Shown here piece by piece: positions 10,741 through 22,260 of a DNA stretch of 64,000 nt. The translations under genes were made by a program, and so were the position numbers. The stretch comes from Petaurus breviceps papuanus (taxonomy: Eukaryota; Chordata; Mammalia; Diprotodontia; Petauridae). Positions within the stretch are counted from its first letter, which is position 1. Each line of letters starts with the position of its first letter. The stretch is from the NCBI GenBank assembly GCA_028583685.1, contig JAMXIF010000003.1, positions 76,139,525 through 76,203,524 of the forward strand. The letters are read 5' to 3'. The notes under the pieces were generated by a model, which searched no databases, was not told where the DNA came from, and saw only the letters and a program-made list of their open reading frames with translations.

Positions 10741-11391
10741 CTAAACTATGGTGTATACTATAAACAAAAACTATACTAAATGGTATACTTAATAAGGCAT
10801 GACATGGCTCCTTTTAGCATAAATAACATCTCATTAAAATAAACATCTCTGTGATACTATTTTCCTGCAAGTCCCTACAAAACAATAAAGCAAAAAAGTC
10901 ACAATCACTGCGTTTGGCTTATCTGTTTCTAAGCTCTGGTAGCTTCTGGCTGTTGCCTTCAATCCTCTACTTCACCATGATCCTGATCTTCCACGCCCTA
11001 ATCCCCCAGGGACAGTCTCTCTCTGGCACATACCAAAGCCACCTCTGCACTTCACCACTATCCCTCTCTTGGTGTTTCTTTTTCCTTCACATACCTCCTG
11101 GCTCTCCTCCTGCCACCCATTTCCTGTCTCTTCCATCCTCTGCTGCTTCTGGACTACCCATCTTTTACAGGAACAACTCAGCTATCACCAGACAATCAAA
11201 GAGTGTATAATCTTTTGGTCATTAATTCTTAACTTTTTAATCTTTTCTCAAAGTTTCTATACTTAGTTATGCAATAAATTATTATTTCATTACAGATAAG
11301 TTTGGTGCTATTCTCAATAACGGAGAGTATGAGAAATTTGGTCTCTAGATAATTTAAGTTCATAATAACTGAGATTTAAAATAAGTCATTA
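10741..11391. other. Intron, nothing recognised
   Basis: The pyrimidine-rich 10900-11200 part is open in frame for 119 codons, but the peptide is low-complexity (Ser/Leu/Pro), with no splice or family support. I treat it as noncoding. Confidence 0.4.
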
Positions 11392-11531
11392 GGGAGGCCA
11401 GGTGGCTCAGTGAGTAAGAGCACCGGCTCCAGTGTCGGGATAACCTGGATCAAATCCGGGCTCAGACACTCAGCACCACACCCAGTGTAACCTTGAGCAA
11501 GTTACTTAACTCCGATTGCTTAAAAAAAAAT
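11392..11531 (+). mobile_element. Young CORE-SINE, subfamily with 'caccggctccagtgtcggga' body
   Basis: Body gggaggccaggtggctcag through the A-rich tail, flanked by the perfect target duplication aaaataagtcatta (11378-11391 and 11532-11545). It lacks the agaaataactggc segment present in sister copies. Confidence 0.92.
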
Positions 11532-11545
11532 AAAATAAGTCATTA

Positions 11546-11869
11546 ATAAACTATACCCTGTTTAAGAAGGAAAAGAAACATGTAATTAATTTTAGCAAGA
11601 TTTACATTAAAATCAACAAAAAATGCTGGTGCTTAAATTTCAATAATTCAAAAATTCATGAATGCATTAACACCACATTGCCCAGTGATGGCAGATGCAT
11701 AAGGCAGTAATGCATAACCATGAAATACTTTTAGGAAAAAAATGTTTTTAATCATTCTTGATTAAAGGTCTCTTCAGATGGTTAAGTTATGGACATTAAG
11801 AAACTATTCTTCTTCAATAGTACAATAATAAATCTGAAGCATAGGAATAAAACATTCAAGAAATAATTT
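11546..11869. other. Intron, nothing recognised
   Basis: AT-rich; no gene or repeat seen. Confidence 0.4.
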
Positions 11870-14800
11870 TTTTCTGAATTTATACTAAACATACAAGAAT
11901 AGTTCAATATTAAGAAAACAATTGGCATAATAACAACAAAAATATAAAAAAAAACACATGGTTATTCCAACAGACGTGGGTAAACCTTTAGGAAAATATA
12001 ACATTCCTGAATGTTAAAAACTCTAAACACCCTAAGTGTGGAATATGATCAAAAGCCTTTATTAAAACAAAAAGTTAGCACCATTCACTATTTATTATTA
12101 ATGAACACCAGAAGCTTTCTTACTGCTAATAATATTATGCACCCTTTCCATTATTATCATTAGTATTATTATAGAATTGCTAGCTATAGCAATTAATAAA
12201 CAAAATCAATGGTACTCCAGCAAAGAGATAAAATTTTCCCTATTGGGATAGCAGGATGGTATATTTGGAAAACCCCACTTAGAAACTGAGAAAACAGTTA
12301 CAACAAGATTTTTGGAGACCAAATAAATCCAAAAAAAAATCATCAACATTTCTATATAGAACTAACCAAAACCAAGAAGTGGTAAGATAAATTTCATCCA
12401 AAATACATATAAAATGAATAAAATATCTGAGGATTAATCTACCAAGACACATGGTAAGATTTACACAAATACTCTTTACAGGAATAAAAGGAGATAAATA
12501 ATGACGAAATAATAACTGTCCGTAGTTGACCTGTGCTGACATAACAAAAATGACAATACTACCTAATTTAGGGACAGTGTTTTGCCAATCAAATTAGAAT
12601 TAAGCAAAACATTATCAAAATGGTATGTCAATATTCTAAAATACTAATGTATGAGAAATGAAGAATATGAGGATTTCAGAGAAATACTAGAAGATGTGTA
12701 TGAACTGTTACAGAATGAGATAAACAGATTCAAGTAAACATCAATTACAATATAAATGAAAATATAATAAAAAGGAAGGTAAATTCCGATGAGAAGCAAT
12801 GGGAAAAGGGAAGGGATAATGAAAACATACCATTTCTTTCCTGGCAGAGAAACAGGGGATTGCCAGTACAGAATACTATATACATTTAGACATAAAGGAT
12901 GATATCATAAATAAATTAGGGGAGAATGTATCTGTCAGACCTATGGATAAAGGGAGAGTTTATGACCAGACAAGAGATAGAAAGAATGACAGGAAATAAA
13001 AATGGAGAATTGCTATTATATGACATTAAAAGTTCTTGCACAAACAAAACTAATGCTGCCAAAATTAGAACAAAAGAAGAAAACTGGGAGAAGAAAACAT
13101 ACAGTAAGTCTCTCTAATAAAGGCCTTGTCTTTCAAATATATAGGGAGTTCAGTCAAATTTATAAAAACAAAAACCATTCCCTAATTGATAAATGGCCAA
13201 TGGATACAAACAGGAAGCTTAAAAAAAAAAAAAGGTTCCCAATAGTAATATGAAAAAATGTTCTAAATCACTACTACTAAAGAAAAGCAAATTAAAGCAA
13301 CTCTGAGATACTACTTCACAACAGAATGATGAACATGATGGAAAAGGAAAATAAATGCTGAAGGGGATACAGAAAAATAGGAACACCAGTGCACTGTTAG
13401 TGGAGCTGTAAACTGCTCTAATCATTCTGGAGAACAATTTGGAACTACGTCCAATGGGATATAAAACAGTACATACTCTTTGTCCTGGCAATACCATTAC
13501 TAGGACTGTATCCCTATGAGACCTAAGAAAAAGAGAAAGGACCTATATGCACAAAACATTTATAGCAACTCTTTTTATAGTAGCAAAGAATTGGAAACTA
13601 AAGGGATGCTCTTCAGTTACAGAATGGCTGAACAAGTTCTGGTATATGATTGTGATGGAATACTATTGTGCTATAATATACTGAGTGGTCTGATAAAGGC
13701 CTCATTTCTAAAATATAGAGAACTGAGTCAAATTTATAAGAATACAAGTCATTCCCCAAATGATAAGTAGTGAAAGGATACAAACAGGCAGTTTTATATA
13801 TAAGTATATGAAAAAATGCTCTAAATCACTACTGATTAGATAAATGCAAATCAAAACAACTATGAGGTACCACATCTCACAGGTCAGATTGGCTAACGTG
13901 ACAAAACGGGAAAATGATAAATGCTGGAGAAGATATGGGAAAATAGGAATACTAATGCACTGTTGGTGGAGTTGTGAACTGATCCAACCATTCTTGAGAA
14001 CAGTTTGGAAATATGCACAAAGGGCTATGAAAATGTGCATACCCTTTGACCCAGAAATACCACTTCTAGCAAAGAGATCATACAAGTGGGAATAGGACCC
14101 ATATACACAAAAATATTTATAGCAGCTTTTTTTGTGGTAGCAAAGAACTGGAAATCAAAGGAATGCCCATCAATTGGGGAATGGTTAAACAAGTTGTGGT
14201 ATATGAATGTTAATGAAATACTATCGTGCTATAAAAATGTGGAGCAGATGGACTTCATAATAACCTGGAAAGACTTATATAAACTGATGCTGAGTGAGGA
14301 GAGCAGAACCAGGAGAATTTTATACGCAATTACAGATACATCATATCTGTGATGACTGACTTTGATAGACTGGGCACCTTTTAGCAATGCAAGGTTATAC
14401 AACTCCAAAAGACTCATGATGGAATGGGATATCCACATCCAGAGAAACAACTATAGACTCCGAATGCAGATTGAAGCAAACTACTTGCTTTCTTTTTTGT
14501 TTTGTTTTGGTTTCTTCTTTCTCGTTGTTCATTCCATTGGTTATAATTCTTCTTTACAACTTGACTAATGTTTAATGTGAAAGTATTTGCAGATCCTATA
14601 TATGATTGCATGCTGCCATGGGGGGTGAGAGGGGAAGAGAGAAAATTTGGAACTCAAGGGATTGTGGAACTGAATGTTGTAAACTAAAAGTAAATAAATA
14701 AAATTTTAAAACAATTTTAAAAAAAGATTTTTACAAAAAAAAAAGAAAGAAAGAATGAGCAGGATGGTTTCAGAAAACCTGGGAAGACTTACATGCACTG

Positions 14801-15160
14801 ATAGAAAGTAAAGTGAACAGAGCCAAAACATTGTACACAGTAACAATATTGTAATGATGATCAACTGCAGAAGACTTAGCTAACCTTAATCAATACAACA
14901 ATCCAAAACATTTCCAGAGGACTCATGATGAAAAATGTTATCTACCTCAAGAGAAAGAATTGACAAACTGAGATATTTTCTTTCTTTTTTTTTTCACAAC
15001 ACAGCTAATAGGGAATATGTTTTACATGACTTCAAATGTGTAATTGATTTATTGCTTGCCTTCTCAATGGGTGAGGGAGGGGCTGGAGGAGAAAATGTGA
15101 AATTCAAAATTTTTAAAAATTCTTGTTAAAAATAAATAATGAATGGAAAAAATAAAAAGG
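11870..15160 (+). mobile_element. Old L1, 3' half of ORF2 and 3' UTR, split by a younger L1
   Basis: Decayed ORF2 sequence runs from about 11870 (atgatcaaaagcctttatta) through the ORF2 C-terminus at 13110-13680 (ggagaacaatttggaactac, cacaaaacatttatagcaac). It is interrupted by another L1 and resumes at about 14752 with caggatggtttcagaaaacc, then the 3' UTR and A-rich end near 15160. The left boundary is approximate because divergence is high. Confidence 0.75.
13680..14745 (+). mobile_element. Younger 5'-truncated L1 inserted in the older L1
   Basis: Begins near gtggtctgataaaggcctca and repeats the same ORF2 C-terminal region as its host at lower divergence. 13844-14095 encodes DKCWRRYGKIGILMHCWW and then PFDPEIPLL; 14086-14352 continues IFIAAFFVVAKNWK. 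The 3' UTR ends ttgtaaactaaaagtaaata, then an A-rich tail to about 14745. About 1.06 kb, truncated at its 5' end. Confidence 0.85.
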
Positions 15161-18100
15161 AAAAAACATATACCTGCTGACAAGATTTTTAAAGGAAAAA
15201 ATATACCAATGACCTAAATGAAATCACAAGCACCTCGATTCATTAAGGGATACTGAAATGATATCCTAGATTCTTTTGAAGGTTTTACAAAGAATGTCTT
15301 CTTTGCCAAATTTATTCAAAATATCATTTTAAAGTGAAATATGCTGAAAATTTATTCCTATTAATTCTTCTCTTGTATTATTAAAAAGAAAATAAAGATA
15401 TCATTAAGAATCAGACTGATGTTATTTATAGTTATAAATAGTTGTACCCCATCTAATGTTAACCGTGTTCATGAAAACACTACAGTAAGGAGGAGAAATC
15501 ATAGAGAATAGTTAATTCCACAAAGCCAACTTTATAAATGTAAAACAATAGTATGGTAGAGTCTATAATTTAATAATTATATTACTATGAAACTATGTTG
15601 GTTAGGGCAACATTATGAGAGATACATGTGTTAAGGTTATATCAAAACATTAAGAACATATATGAATAGAAAGATATAAAGATATCAAGGCTGACTAAAT
15701 TTAAATATTAAATGCCATTACTGCACATTTTCTGACTTTTTTCAATACACTGATCAGTTGTGTTGATTTTTCTTCCCTTTTTTTTCTTTTTTTTGTCTTT
15801 AAAAAATATAATTTATTATATGGGATGGCTCTCTGGGAAGAAAAGGAGGAAAGAATATGATTCTGTAAAAAAAAAAAAAGACATCAACAAAAACTTTTTT
15901 TTTTTAACAAATTAAGAGACTAATTTAAATAGGGTGCCAAATAAAATGTTGGACACCACTAAGCAAAAAATATTTTGAATCACATTAAGTAAGCTGATTT
16001 CAAGGATCATGTGAGTCTTTTAAGAAATATGGCTTTAATAAAATTACACAGCCACAAGAATTCTGAGAAATCATTTGTGGTAATGTAGGCAATAGTGTTT
16101 TTACCCCAAACTTGAACTGCATTTCTCATATATGAAACGTTCCGTGACATGTACCAGCGATGAATAATGCATTAAGGTCTTTTGAGCTTTGCCATTTTAT
16201 TTCCTGGAAGGTACTTCATAGAAATTTAAGCTCCCTCCTGTTTACCTGACATTGGTATGGATAAAGCTAACCCTCAATCTTTCTGAGGTAAATAAAACTG
16301 CCAATCAGAAAATTTTTCAGGAAATGTGCCAAAAATCTTTTGAATAATACTTTAAGTACTGGTCACAGCATAATCATCAACCTCACATGGTATTATAGGC
16401 AATATTCCTTAGATGTCTCTAAACTTTAAGCAGTTTATTTCTACAGACTACTAGTAAATTGACCACATTACTATTGTGCTCAGGTATAATTTAAAAGTTT
16501 ATGTTAGTTCAAGAAAAGCTAAAAACATAAATTTTTTTAGTTAAGTACATAATGTTAATCGTGAAACCTTTATTTCCCTCCTCTGACTAAAGTCAAATTA
16601 CACTAAGTTCAGATATTTATAACTGAAGGCAAAAGGACCTAATCTAACCAATATGTGAATAACTGATTTTCAGCTCTTTGACATCATCACCTCCTCTGCT
16701 TAAGCGTCATTTAGTTTTTTACTCAGCAGTGAAATTACAATTTCAAGCTAGAAGGAAAAGAAGTTTGGAATCACTTTTAAATGTAATCATACCTACATTC
16801 ATAAGAAATACGAGTAAGGCAAGATTAGAAAAGTAAATCATCTCTCTTATGCTGTGGCTCTGCATTAGTCTCAGAAAAGATGCTATCACCTATACTATGC
16901 AATTAGGAAGTTGATCAAAATAAGAAAGGTTTGTAAATTGTTTCTTTATAAGCGTGACTTCATCTCACATTCCCAAAGTTTATTCCAATATAAAGGAAAA
17001 ATCTACTATAAAACTAAATACAATTATTAAGTTTTTGCTTTTCTTTTTCTTCTTTTATTGGAAGGAGGGAGAATGCAAAAGGGAAGGGGAGGAGAGAAAA
17101 TAAAATTTTTTGTTACTTAAATTAATTTTTAAAAAGTATCTCTAGGTTATCTATGGGGGGGGGTGTTAGTTTGTTGAGCTTTTAAACTTATAAAGTAGAG
17201 GTGGTCACTATTTCAAAATCTTATAGAGTTGGTCACTGTAACTCATTTGTTAAATTTCTCCCCTATATTTTCCTCCCCCAAAAAAGAACCCCACAAATTT
17301 TCTAGGGCAAAATAGTTCTCAACCTAGAGTCTAAGATTTCAAGGAGTCTGTGAACTTAGGAAAAAGTAGTCAGAATTTCCTTCAATTAGTAATTTTTTTT
17401 AAAAAATTCTGAAAAAGAGTTCAAATGTTTTACCAAATTTCCAAGGGAATTCATGATTCCAGATGGGGATATAAGCTAAATAAAGCAGGTTACACAAAGA
17501 TGAACAAAAGGAAAAAGTAAAACAATTCAATGTATTGGAAACTTTCTTTGAAACTTATTTTTCTAGAATCATAGCAAGTGCCCTGTTAAATCAGAACAGT
17601 GACATTAATATTAATATGAATGTTATGGTAAAAATTAATGTACTGCCTATTTAACAAATATAAATCTTTTTCTGTATAAAATTCAAAGATAGCCTTGCCT
17701 AACACAATTACACCCTCTGGAATTAATACAGATCTAATTAACTCATTAATAAGGCTCTTTCATATTTTCCATTTTGAACAATTATTTATGAGGTAGTAAA
17801 AACAGTGTCATGAGAATATCCAAATGGCAAACTGAGACAAACAATTTACAACTAATGTTCATAAAAATGTAATTCTTAAACAACAGTTAATAATATTAAT
17901 CTTTTTTTTACAAAAGACATTTTACATGGAATTATATCAATAGTTTTTTTTTTCCCTCCTAAAACAAAGAAATCTTTTTATGAGTTCTAATCAGAAAAGT
18001 GATTGAAATCTTCATGGTTAAAGGTGTCTTGTTTTGTAGATTACAGAATACTTTAGATGACAGGCATATCAATGTTTAAGGAGAGGTTACCTATATACCT

Positions 18101-19270
18101 TCCAATAAAATCTTTTCTGTGCCTTCTTCAATGGAGTAAGCAAGGCCCAGGGTCTTCAAAGGCCACACACTGAAGCACAAACTCTGGCAGGTCCTACCAA
18201 ATGAGAGAAGCTTTGAAGACTAGCTGAAGATCTAAATTCTAAAGGTTAGCCTAATCACAAAATGGAATTTTTATTGGGCCACACCAGGTCATACAGACTT
18301 TCCTAAAGTGTGAATAGGGTTGTGATCCACACCAATGGAAACAGTACCTACAACAAATGAAATCACAGATCCTTTTGAAGTACAAAAATACCTAGCTAGA
18401 GCATAATTATTCATTAGTGTACATCCAAGATATGCTTTCATAAGCAAAATAAGGCAGTAAGCACTAAAAGAGCTAACCAGAACACAAGATGTTCCAAACA
18501 CCTATATATTATAATAAACAATCACTTATGTGAGTCTCCTCTACGATCTCAGTACCTCCTCAATGTGGGTTATGTCATAGGACCCTCCTACTTCCTCTGG
18601 AAATATATAATTTCTTTTCTATAATATGAGATATATTTTCTCTCTGTCTGAATAAGTTCCATGAAAAGGATCATACTTATGCTATTCTCTATTAATACTT
18701 ATAGAAATGCTTGGTACAAATGACCACAAGATGACAGATTAAGAGCTAGAAGGAATTCTAAAATCATTGTAAGGAATTAATAAACAACATGTTGAGATTT
18801 CACATCCATCCCATGGCATATATAGTATAAACAAGTTTATTCTTCTGCTACCTAGTTTTTATATACCTTAGGTACGGAGGCTCTTCTGCTTCTTTATGAT
18901 GACAAATGTTACAACTGTCTGGGCATTTTACTGACCACAAGTGGGCTCTCCCAGGCCACTATTGCCCACACAAAAAAATTCTAAGCTTGGCTGAGTAAGG
19001 AAGTAAGATGTCAAAAAAAACCTATTTCTCTTAAGACATCATCTCAGCAGTTTTTCTTCCTAACTGGTATCATAGTTTATAGAAAAGGTCACTGCATTTG
19101 TAAGACATTTCAGATGTTGGCCAACTTAAAAATGTAATGTATGAGAATCAGTTGGGTGAAATCACTGCTGAATTTCAGATCCTTAGCTTAAAGAGAGAAA
19201 TTCACCTTTGTGTTAACATGTATTTTCAGGGTTTTATGTAAAATGAAAAAAAGGATTGACAGCCTGTGCT
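15161..19270. other. Low-repeat ARMC1 intron
   Basis: About 4 kb with no recognised element beyond short homopolymers (15780-15800 T-rich, 15870-15905 A and T runs). It has no long open frame with family support and no convincing exon. This is the longest such block besides 22.3-27.3 kb. Confidence 0.5.
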
Positions 19271-19274
19271 TTTA

Positions 19275-19470
19275 AAACAAGCTACATAATAATTATAACT
19301 CACATTTATGCAGTCATAAAGCACTGTGGTCACACAATCCTGTTGTGTAGGTAATATAAGCATCATCATCCTTATTCTAAAAATGACAACAGATGTCCAG
19401 GGAAATTCAGTGATTTGCCAATATCACATTCTTACTAATATGTCAGGATGTGAGCCTTCTAATGATCTAG
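19275..19470 (-). repeat. MIR-type CORE-SINE remnant
   Basis: Read on the plus strand: taattataactcacatttat, then ttgtgtaggtaatataagca, then aattcagtgatttgccaata. This is the reverse of an old MIR/Ther element. Confidence 0.6.
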
Positions 19471-19498
19471 TGGTCTTCACTAAACAAGGACAAAAAGG

Positions 19499-19734
19499 GG
19501 GGCGGCCAGGTAGCACAGCAAGTAAGAGCACCGGCTCCAGTGTTGAGAACACCTGGAGATCGAATCCCGGGCTCAGACACTTAGCACCCACCCAGAAACA
19601 CCTGGCCGTGTAACCTTANNNNNNNNNNNNNNNNNNNNNNNNNNNNNNNNNNNNNNNNNNNNNNNNNNNNNNNNNNNNNNNNNNNNNNNNNNNNNNNNNN
19701 NNNNNNNNNNNNNNNNNNAAAAAAAAAAAAAAAA
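19499..19734 (+). mobile_element. Young CORE-SINE containing an assembly gap
   Basis: Starts gggcggccaggtagcacag, belongs to the same 'gttgagaacacctggagatc' subfamily as 31351, breaks into 100 N at taacctta, and resumes in its poly-A tail. The target duplication aaacaaggacaaaaagg can be read on both sides (19482-19498 and 19735-19751). Confidence 0.88.
19619..19718. other. Assembly gap of 100 N
   Basis: Exactly 100 N, a conventional unknown-size gap. Flanking SINE sequence predicts that only about 25-40 bp of SINE end plus poly-A is missing. Confidence 0.99.
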
Positions 19735-21689
19735 AAACAAGGACAAAAAGGATCAAAGCATGAAACAGGAGGAAGACAATGAAGTCAGAACTCCTGCACC
19801 AAAAGCTTCAAAGAAAAATACAAGCTGGTTACAGGGCATGGAGGAGCATAAGAAGGATTTTGAAAACCAAATAAGAGAAATGGAGGAAAAATTGGGAAGA
19901 GAAATGAGAACGATGCAAGAAAATTATGAAAGGAGAGTTGACAACCTGACTGAAGAAAATAGCACCTAAAAAAATAGACTAACTCAAATGGCAAAAGAGG
20001 CTCAAAAAGGCAATGAGGAGAAGAATGCCTTAAAAAGCCCAATTTGCCAGATGGAAAAAAATCTCAAAAGCTCACTGAAGGGAATCATTCCTTCAGAATT
20101 AGATTGGAGCAAATGGAAGCTAGTGACTTTATGAGAAATCAAGATACTATTAAACAGATCCAAACAAATGAAAGAATAGAAGGCAATGTGAAATATCTCA
20201 TTGGGAAAACCACTGACCTGGAAAATAGATCCAGGAGAGATAATTTTAAAATTATTGGACTACCTGAAAGCCATGATAAAAAAAAAAAGAACCTAGAAAT
20301 CATCCTTCAAGAAATTCTCAAGGAAAGTTGCCCTGATGTTTTATATCCAGAGGGAAAAATAGAGGTCGAAAGAATACACCAATCACCTCCTGAAAAAGAT
20401 CCGAAAAAAAAAACTCCTAGGAATGTTATAGCCAGGTTCTGGAATTCCCAGATCAAGGAGAAAATATTACAAGCAGGCAAGAAGAAACAATTTGAATATT
20501 GTGGAAGCACAATAAGAATAAAATAGGATCTGGCAGCTTCTACATTGAGGGATCAAAGGGCTTGGAATATGACATTCCGGAGGGCAAAGGAGCTGGGACT
20601 AAAACCAAGAAATCACCTACCCAGCAAAACAGAGTATCATGTTTCAGGGGAAAATATGGTCATTCAGTGGAACAGAGGACTTTCAAGCATTCTTGATGAA
20701 AAAAACCAGAGTTGAATAGAAAATTTGACATTCAGATACAAGAAGCAAGAGAAGGTAAACAGGGAAAAGAAAGCATAAAGAACTTATCAAAGGCTAAGCT
20801 ATTTATATCCCTACATGGAAAAATGATAATTGTAACTTATGGAACTTTTCTCAGTATGAGAATAACTAAAGGGAATACAAATGTGTGTGTGTTGTACAAA
20901 TATCTATATATAGATATATACACACACATACATATATGTCTATATAGGAGGGAATATGGGCGTATGATACATGTGTGAATGTATGTCTGTATGTGTACAG
21001 GTATACATAGATAGAGGCCACAGGACCAATTTAATGGAAAGGGATGATACTTGAAAGGTGAAATTAAAAGGTGAGAGAAGAATATAAGAGAGGAGATGGG
21101 GAGAGACAGAATGGGGTAAACTATCTCATATAGAAGAGGTAAAGGAAAATGGTTACAATGGAGGGGAAGAACAGGAAGGCAAAAGGGAATGGGTCAACCT
21201 TATTCTCGAATTTGGCTCAGGGAGGGAATGACATACACACTAAATAGGGTATCTCACCCTACAGGGGAGTAGGGGGGGAAGGGGATGAGAGGAGGGATGA
21301 TGGAAGGGAAGGCACGCTGGGGGGGAAGGGAAGTTAGAAGCACCCACTTTTGAAAAGGTATGGGATCAAAATAGAGAATAGAACAAGTGGGAGGTAGGAT
21401 AGAAAGGAGGGAAATATAGTCAGTGTTTTACAATATATCTACTATGGAAATGTTTTGCATAACTACACATGTACATCCTATATCAAATTGCTTATCTTCC
21501 CAGTAAGGGTGACTGACAAGGAAGAAAGGGAATGAATCTGGAATTCAAAGTTTTAAAATCGAATGTTAAAAATATATATATATTATTATTATTATTATCA
21601 ATATTATTTTAAAAAATAAATTTTAAAAATAAAGTTAAAAAAAAAAGAAATGAAAGGTATTGCTTTGCATAAGAAGTAAGTTCCTCATC

Positions 21690-21832
21690 ACTACTGTTTC
21701 CCTGCAAAGAAGCAGATGGTCATCTGAACCCAGGGTCACAAAGTTGGTAACTGTCTTTGTATGCCCAGTACTTAGTACAATGCCTGACACACAGTAGGTG
21801 CTTAACAAATGCTTGTTGACTTGACAAGGCAC
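21690..21832 (+). repeat. L2 3' end
   Basis: gcctgacacacagtaggtgc, then ttaacaaatgcttgttgact: the classic L2 terminus. Confidence 0.7.
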
Positions 21833-21844
21833 GGATTGGAGTCC

Positions 21845-22100
21845 CTTTCACCATCTTAGTCATGTTCCATTTTGCTACGAGTCTTCCTATTATGTGCTGC
21901 TCTTAACTCATCAAAATATTTCAAATGACCAAGTCTGAACGCAACAAAATATATAATACAACTATCAAGGCTCCTTTACTTTGGACACTATACCTCTACT
22001 AAATCAGTCTAAAATCATATTAGCTTTTCTGGATGCCACATCTTAATGACCTACTGAGTTTGCAATCAATTAAAAACCCACACATGTTCTGCACATTTAG
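21845..22100 (-). repeat. L3/CR1 fragment
   Basis: Plus-strand text attagcttttctggatgcca, then acctactgagtttgcaatc, matches the reverse of the L3/CR1 section also present at 10640-10720. Strongly decayed. Confidence 0.5.
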
Positions 22101-22260
22101 GAAGACTGGCCTTGGAATCAGGAAGACCTGGGCTCTAGCTTTGTCTCTGACACATATTAACTGTATGGCCATGGATAAATCCTCTTTGTGACCCAATTTA
22201 CCCTCTACGTATATTAAGTTGTTGATGTGCTGCTTTTCTGCCTGAGTGGAAGGAGTTTCC
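22100..22260 (+). repeat. MIR-type CORE-SINE remnant
   Basis: ggccttggaatcaggaagac, then ctgggctctagctttgtctc, then taactgtatggccatggat: a MIR/Ther body including the CORE. Confidence 0.65.

Larger units (their letters stand above)
19486..21648 (+). mobile_element. Half-L1 (HAL1-type), 5'-truncated
   Basis: L1-like ORF1 pieces followed directly by a 3' UTR, with no ORF2 between them. 19760-19969 encodes a coiled coil (EEHKKDFENQIREMEEKL), and 20044-20526 encodes the RRM (NRSRRDNFKIIGLPESHD) and the C-terminal domain up to GKKKQFEYCGSTIRI; the two are in different frames. The 3' UTR holds a TG/TA microsatellite (20880-20945), a G-rich polypurine stretch (21250-21330) and an A-rich end. A SINE containing an assembly gap interrupts its extreme 5' end. 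Confidence 0.88.

Noticed and set aside
10851-11210. 119-codon open frame on the plus strand
   Set aside because: Ser/Leu/Pro-rich translation of pyrimidine-rich intron. No domain, no splice support, no second copy in the window.
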